Assembly (NCBI GenBank): GCA_007922225.1
Contig: ML679960.1
Coordinates: 7,294,844 to 7,358,843, forward strand
Source of the DNA: Emydura subglobosa
Lineage: Eukaryota; Chordata; Testudines; Chelidae
DNA: 64,000 nucleotides
Direction of reading: 5' to 3'
The notes under the pieces are model-generated. The model was not told the origin of the DNA, did no database searches, and worked only from the letters and a program-made list of their open reading frames with translations. Of the stretch, positions 58,873 through 64,000 are shown piece by piece; the first letter of the stretch is position 1; every line of letters starts with the position of its first letter. The position numbers and the translations under genes were made by a program.

Positions 58873-60587
58873 GTAAAGCAAGCAACACAAAAATATGCCA
58901 TTTTACAGTTTATTTCTGTGTCTCTTTAGAGGCCTAAGAAAAGGCAAGCAGTGAAATACTGAAGTGCATAACACTGATGCATGGCATTCTAAAACATTTT
59001 AACAAGTCTACTTGAAACCATTAGAGTTTAAATAAAATGCTTCTTCATGAAAAATGTGTAGCTCCCTTCTACAGCATGAGATATACCATAATTCTGGAGG
59101 TAAAATACAGAACAGGGTGTCTCTCTTGCAGGGTGTTCCATCCTGTTCTGTATTTTCTGCCACCGGGGAAGCATGTCATCTTAGCCCAGGCTCCAATAAG
59201 AACAATAGCTTATAAAAGTGTCTGGATGAAATGTAATGCACACTTGTATTATTTCTAAGGCTAGAGCTTTTACTGGAAAAACAGACTAGTCAGTTTGTTT
59301 CAATTTCAGTCATTACTCTTCTTCCACATACTGCATTGTGTATGTGGTGCCTTGCGTCAGTACACAATTTACAACCAGGGCTGTACCTCAGAATAATTTT
59401 TCTTGTTATGATTGGAACTCTGTGCCATACCGTTCACACTTGAGACTTAAACTGTGAATAACATCCATCCTGTAGAGTGCCATAATATCCACAGCACCCC
59501 AAGGGCTAAGGACAGCCAACAGCCTTCTCAAGACTGGCCTATAGAGTGCCCCCATAATCTTACTTGGTGAACTTTCTGCTGCTCTCAACTTAAACGTTCC
59601 ATCCTTTTGAAGCGGCAATTTCCCGTTAGAAAAATTCTGAACCCTAATTTGAATGGTCTTGAACAAATGAGAGAAAGATTCAAACCAATTGGAAAAACTG
59701 TGTGTGAAAAAGGAACCAAGCAGGACTTACCAGTGGTCCTGCTTGAAAAGTCATTGAGGTGGGAGACTGAAGGTTACAGCTACATAAGAATGAATAAACA
59801 TCGCAATGTCACTGTTCTGTGCATATAGAAGCTGGCTCAAACGCTCATTAGAAAGCACTAAATAAAGTTATAAAATGAATTAGATACACTTGGGGAGGCG
59901 GGGGGAAGAGATGCACTGTATCCATTCTGCAGTTCACTAAAGACACACATTTGAGTCATTGGAAGCCTTATTCATAGGAGAACAGGTATTGAGCACGGCA
60001 GCATCCACACATTCCAAAAGTTCTGAGAGTTGCTGTGTTGAAGGCTCTGATTCAGCAAAACCCTTAAACCCATGGTTAAGTCTCTCACTATTAAATGCAT
60101 TAAGTGCAACGCTGAAGCCCAATTGGTAACAGAAGACCAAGGAAAAGGATGGAAGAGGGAGACGAATATAAAGGGAAAATGAGGGATAGAGAGGAACAGG
60201 AAGAACAAGGCTTAGAGGGATAAAGGAAGGAACAAGACAAAGCAAACAACCAATCAGTAGACAGTGATCAGCACAGTGCACATGGGTGAAAGCGGTGGGA
60301 ATTCAGATAGATTTTAGGGATTAGAGGAGTTTCAAATCCTTCAAAGATCAAATTTCCTTCCTTCATAAAGTTTCAACTTGAATTTTCAGAAATCAACCCA
60401 TTTGTTTTTTAAACAGATTGAAAATGGTCTTGTTAATGTAAAAATAGCCATCTCTAGCCATCACTTCTCCAATCTCTAAGAAGTACCCAGAGAAAAACTG
60501 AGAAGTGAAAGGCTGGTAATTCGACAATAGACATATCACTAGACAATAGGCAAAAAAATAACTCTGCATTCAACTACTCTTTTTTAG
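58873..60587. other. Intronic sequence
   Basis: Includes the hairpin at 59102-59156. No repeat family named with confidence. Frames at 59406-59666 (-) and 59607-59828 (+) overlap and show no domain. Confidence 0.45.
59099..59159. repeat. Long perfect-arm hairpin
   Basis: AAAATACAGAACAGG (59102-59116) faces CCTGTTCTGTATTTT (59142-59156) with no mismatch. Three more pairs inside (one a G-T wobble) bring the stem to 18 bp around a 19-base loop. It could be a decayed palindromic MITE or, less likely, a small-RNA precursor. Confidence 0.75.
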
Positions 60588-60669
60588 GCCAGACCACAAC
60601 ATTAATTCCTTTGATTGATCTTTGCAAGAAAGACTCTCAGACTAGAATTCTGTCATCAGTGCAGTATGG
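60588..60669 (+). CDS. Coiled-coil gene, exon after the coil
   Basis: Encodes (G)QTTTLIPLIDLCKKDSQTR and ILSSVQY(G). The acceptor CTACTCTTTTTTAG is good. It enters with two bases to complete the phase-1 codon from 58872 (Gly) and ends TATGG|GTAAGT in phase 2. The donor is near consensus. The segment has a short hydrophobic patch (LIPLIDL) and then polar residues; no known motif. Confidence 0.78.
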
Positions 60670-61254
60670 GTAAGTCAAGGGAGAAATGCATGTAATCTTT
60701 TCTACCAATGTTATTACATTAGCCAGGGAATGTGGCTATAAGCAAGCAAGCAATACACATTGAGAAGAAATGACAAACTGGATACCACGGAAAAAAGCCA
60801 ATACTTTACTCTCCGCTTACCAATACAGGAAGTTACAATCTAGCCTTTACAAGCCCCTTTTTTGTATTTGTCCTGAATGCCCAACTATGCTGAGCAATTC
60901 TATAGGCACACAGTTGTTACTACCTGAACAAGTACTGGAAATACATAATAAATTAATCTTATTCAATTTATGACCCAGAGAATAGGATTAATTGTTCCTT
61001 CTTGTCAAGATCTGCTTTAACCAACAAGCATGTCAGAATCTCTTTTGGATATGATGGGAAAATGTGCTAAGATTTGAGCAATTCTGCTAAGATAGCATCT
61101 TTCTCTCCACACCCCCATCTGCTTTCACCAGTTTTGGAAATCTTTGTTTTGATATGAGTTACGTACAAAAAAAAATGATCTAATGATCATGATCCCTCAT
61201 TTTCTTCAAAGAGCAGTAAACAATGATTGTATTTTCCCATACCTTTGCTCTTAG
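60670..61254. other. Intronic sequence
   Basis: AT-rich intron with no exon or repeat recognised. Frame 60770-60973 (+) shows no domain. Confidence 0.5.
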
Positions 61255-61349
61255 TAGGAAAGAAGGTTTACAAACAGATGAGATGAATGGAATTCCTAGC
61301 AGTAGAATGGTGTCTATCCTCAAAGCTTTCAACCCCCATTTGTCTGATG
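61255..61349 (+). CDS. Coiled-coil gene, C-terminal region exon
   Basis: Encodes RKEGLQTDEMNGIPSSRMVS and ILKAFNPHLSD. It is preceded by CCTTTGCTCTTAG, begins with the single base that completes the Gly codon from 60669, and ends TCTGATG|GTAAGT in phase 1. Composition is polar with SSR and a short amphipathic MVSILKAF segment. No known motif. Confidence 0.78.
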
Positions 61350-62527
61350 GTAAGTGATGTGCAGTTTGGAAATTGCCATGTTGGGATTAAAAAATAAAAA
61401 TAAATTTTACGTGGGGCCTGCACTGGCTTTTGCTCCAGTAATGAAGGTGTGATACTGGGATTTTTAGTTATATTTCCAAAAACTTCCCAGTTGAGGTCTT
61501 ACTGAGATAACACAAAATGAGCTCTGTGTAGGTTCAGAGATCTCCCTATGGACAGCTCATTATAGGGCTAGGGTCTGAAACAAGTTAAATGAAGATCTAA
61601 CAAATATCCAAATGTAGCTATCGTTTTGTCTTTCTGACGAAGAACAACTTTGTTGTTATTATTATTATTAGTGTTTTCCTTACAATGGCATAAGCAGTAC
61701 ATTTTAAAAAAAACAAATAAGCAGAATTTCTTTTCCTCAGACATTTTTTACCCTGTAACTTTTATGATTTGAATATTTTCCCCATTTTTTAATTAATTAA
61801 ACAGGAAGTAGCCTAATGCCCACATTTTTAAGCCAGCCACACTACAGTTAAGGTTATATGATCCCTAAACAGTGCTTCTGAGATGCCTGGTCTACAAGAG
61901 GTGATAAGCAATAACTTTTCTCTTTTGCTTTCTTACTTTCACCACTTTTCTGCACTGCTCCTGACAGTAGAAATATTGCTTAAGAATGTATATGATACAT
62001 GGCCATGTACACCAATATAGAAAACACTGATATACAAGTGATTTGTGACCTGAGCTGAAGTATGTCCTCTTATTTTGTTTCACTGCTTCCTGCATTAATG
62101 GAGTGTTCAAATTTAAATAAATGAATAAATAATAAAATTGCATTTATATGTGAGAATTAGATGTGTAACAAAGTCTCTCTCAAAGACTGGAAAACAGCCC
62201 TTTAAACCAATTGCTTAGCCTACTGTATTCCTTTATTAATAAATAGAATGGTAATTTTACTATTAAGCTTCAGGTTCATCATAATGAGCCTAGCTTTGCT
62301 TTCATAATGTAGTATCAAATTCTGCTTTCTGTTTAAAACTAATTATCTGCTCCATAGTCGATGACTATGGTACTAGGTCACACAGGTGCTCCACCAATAC
62401 AAATAAATAATAGTACAAGACTGTTAAGCCTTAGTACATTTTTTACTGCTCAAAATAGTAATTTCATCTTTACAGTAATATCTAGAGCTGTAGAAGTTGA
62501 TATGAGCAAACCTTTTTCTTTCTGTAG
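61350..62527. other. Intronic sequence
   Basis: Low-repeat AT-rich intron with a TTATTA run at about 61657-61671. A strong polypyrimidine tract and acceptor (CCTTTTTCTTTCTGTAG) end it. Confidence 0.5.
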
Positions 62528-62653
62528 AAAGGCGACAAGACTGTTCTAAAAGCAATGCCTCCTCGGTGTCTCTGAACAGTGAGTCGACGGAGATTCTTAT
62601 CACTGGATACTATGATACAGGCTTAAAGAAAGAACCTAAGAGAAACTCAAAAG
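62528..62653 (+). CDS. Coiled-coil gene, Ser-rich tail exon
   Basis: Encodes (E)RRQDCSKSNASSVSLNSES, then TEILITGYYDTGLKKEPKRN and SK. It enters with two bases completing Glu and ends CAAAAG|GTACAT in phase 1. The Ser cluster with basic flanks looks like a regulatory, phosphorylatable tail. No known domain. The phase agreement over four successive exons is the main support. Confidence 0.78.
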
Positions 62654-63180
62654 GTACATTACTTTAACAGCATATTGTTTAGAGTTGTTCATTAAAACTC
62701 TTTCCAATTCAGTTGACGCTTTTCTCTACTGCATTACATAGAATTTTTATTTCCAATACCTCTGTGGTCAGAACCCTGCTTTGATGATGATTAAATAATC
62801 TTACCATATTTTCACATTCAATCAATCAATCTACTGTTGTCTTAATATTCACACAAGGCATTTTGTCTGCCCTTTATTCATATTTGTATCAGAAGTAATC
62901 CAAGCTGAGAAGCGGTGATCAAACAGGACTTCTTTTTGAAAAAGCTGAATATTCACAACAGCAGTCAAAGATGTTCTCTGAGATATACAGTAGACCCTGG
63001 GGTTCAAATACTACAGTGATGGGTATCCTGAAAGTACTTTAGATATGGAAGCATGTTGCACAAATAATATCAAGGAAGCTTTTTTCTTTAAGTAAATTCT
63101 AATTATTTAATTCTTGTGAGCATTACATTTATTTAGTTCTGTTTCCCCCCAAAACACATACCATCTTTGTTCACCCACAG

Positions 63181-63218
63181 AAGAGGCCATAGACCATCTG
63201 CAGCCTGGGATCCTGTAG
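63181..63218 (+). CDS. Coiled-coil gene, last coding exon
   Basis: After the acceptor TGTTCACCCACAG, the frame from 62653 continues as E-EAIDHLQPGIL and stops at TAG (63216-63218). The sequence after the stop would be 3' UTR. Odd points: a near-perfect splice donor, TTTAG|GTAAGA, follows at 63474/63475, and the frame one base off stays open to 63454. The C-terminus could therefore differ in some transcripts. Confidence in this exact end is lower than for the inner exons. Confidence 0.6.
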
Positions 63219-63924
63219 ATAACAGGGGGTCCCTACAGGAGGTCATACCCATCTGCATGGAAGTATTGCAACCTGCACCAGCTCTGGCGGCTCTTTGTCA
63301 GCACAGCCCCAGATTGCATTATTTTTTTTATCAGCTTCCTCAGGGTTGTGGTGCTCAGTCTTTGTCCTTCTCCCAAGCCTTCACAGGCACCAAAGGTGCA
63401 TTGACTGACCCTTCCTGGGAAACCCACACACAGAGTTTCCCCTATATGCATTGATCCCTGGAAGATGAGCTGTTTAGGTAAGAAAGGATCCACGATTAAT
63501 CGGAATGACACATCTGCTGTTAGAGGTCACTTTGCTTTAAAAAGTCATCTGGAATTTCCACAGTCATAGATCTCTAGCCTCTTTTTTTTTTTTTCATTAC
63601 GCAAATTTAGTGCTTGTGAAATGCGCTGGCTATTGGTTTCAGGAGACTGAGGCTGCTGAATCAATCTACACCACCATAGACAGGAGCAGTGGTTGTGCAA
63701 ATTCTCCACACTGCCTCAAAGTACTTCAGCGATGTGCTAGAGACTGATAACTCCTTAAATGTATGTGCACAATTCCAGCTTATGGCCAGTTAAGCCTTTG
63801 ACTCACCTTTGAGACTACCTGTAACACTGCCACTTGTGGTGGTAGGTATTTAGTTTATTGGACAAATCAAACATGTGACCATTAAATTGAATTGTGTCCA
63901 TGGTTAAATTTCAGCTGGGTCAGC
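63219..63924. other. Probable 3' UTR or downstream intron
   Basis: Follows the stop codon. It contains the splice donor at 63475, a T-run at about 63582-63594 and an ATTAAA at 63881 that could be a weak polyadenylation signal. No canonical AATAAA was found here. No other gene. Confidence 0.4.
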
Positions 63925-64000
63925 TGACAACCTCTTCTGCCCTAAGCTGGAATTGAACCAGGGACTTACATTGAAAGACTTCATTTATTATTATGAGCCA
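63925..64000 (-). repeat. tRNA-derived SINE, partial at window end
   Basis: The - strand reads GTCCCTGGTTCAATTCCAGC, with a canonical Pol III B box GGTTCAATTCC at 63949-63959. The A box would lie beyond the window. Confidence 0.55.

Larger units (their letters stand above)
47570..63218 (+). other. Gene span: coiled-coil protein, unrecognised family
   Basis: Coding exons seen: 47570-47702, 50001-50161, 56775-56938 (or from 56786), 58665-58872, 60588-60669, 61255-61349, 62528-62653 and 63181-63218. Splice phases match at every junction except 50161 to 56775. Using the acceptor at 56786, the total is 996 nt, 331 residues plus stop. The product would have a basic then acidic N-terminus, about 175 residues of coiled coil in three exons, and a Ser/Lys-rich C-terminal tail with no membrane segment or enzyme motif. 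Coiled-coil proteins of this build are usually scaffold or cytoskeletal/centrosomal partners, but nothing here fixes the role. The introns carry CR1, Penelope, hAT and foldback repeats. Confidence 0.8.

Noticed and set aside
59406..59828. Overlapping frames as a separate small gene
   Set aside because: Neither has a motif; both lie inside an intron of the coiled-coil gene without splice or start support.

Overview
The window looks like a repeat-rich stretch of a reptile nuclear chromosome, most probably a turtle. The evidence is the repeat mixture: CR1 LINE copies in several states of decay, a Penelope-like element with a GIY-YIG endonuclease, a DIRS-type tyrosine-recombinase retrotransposon, a Harbinger-linked Myb/SANT gene relic, many small hAT and foldback MITEs, and old MIR-like SINE pieces. 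There is no sign of prokaryotic gene organisation. The species call is an inference; no search was run.

Layout. 1-8.3 kb is AT-rich non-coding DNA with one hAT-like MITE and a second MITE near 7.1-7.4 kb. 8.3-9.6 kb is a TIR-bounded element filled with a G-rich minisatellite. 10.9-12.9 kb holds two reversed CR1 tails. 13.3-14.7 kb is a GC-rich LTR-like element carrying an intact hAT MITE with an exact 8-bp duplication. 15.4-21.4 kb is a degenerate tandem array (unit about 60 bp) broken open by a CR1 scrap and a reversed DIRS element. 24.6-27.5 kb has the Myb/SANT relic and clustered foldback MITEs. 28.6-32.3 kb has a MITE, an L1-like tail with poly(A), a hAT MITE with internal repeats, a CpG island with a CTCF-like site, a CR1 tail and a Penelope scrap. 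34.4-35.3 kb is a tandem repeat of about 270 bp with a MITE in its second copy. 36.3-37.5 kb is LTR-like. 38.0-40.85 kb is the longest CR1 copy, dead by substitutions and stops.

Gene. One protein-coding gene is well supported, on the + strand, with coding exons from 47,570 to 63,218. Seven of its eight exons join with matching splice phases. The remaining junction, 50,161 to about 56,775, needs either an unseen exon or an alternative acceptor at 56,786; with that acceptor the reading frame runs 331 codons plus stop. The product has a charged N-terminus, three coiled-coil exons and a short Ser-rich tail. I could not name the family. A CpG island at 30.9-31.6 kb with a good splice donor may be its promoter, but that link is speculative. 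A decayed intronless coding copy of an unrecognised protein lies just upstream at 45,955-46,883.

No rRNA or intact tRNA gene, CRISPR array or operon was seen. Most other open frames are shadows or fall in repeats.
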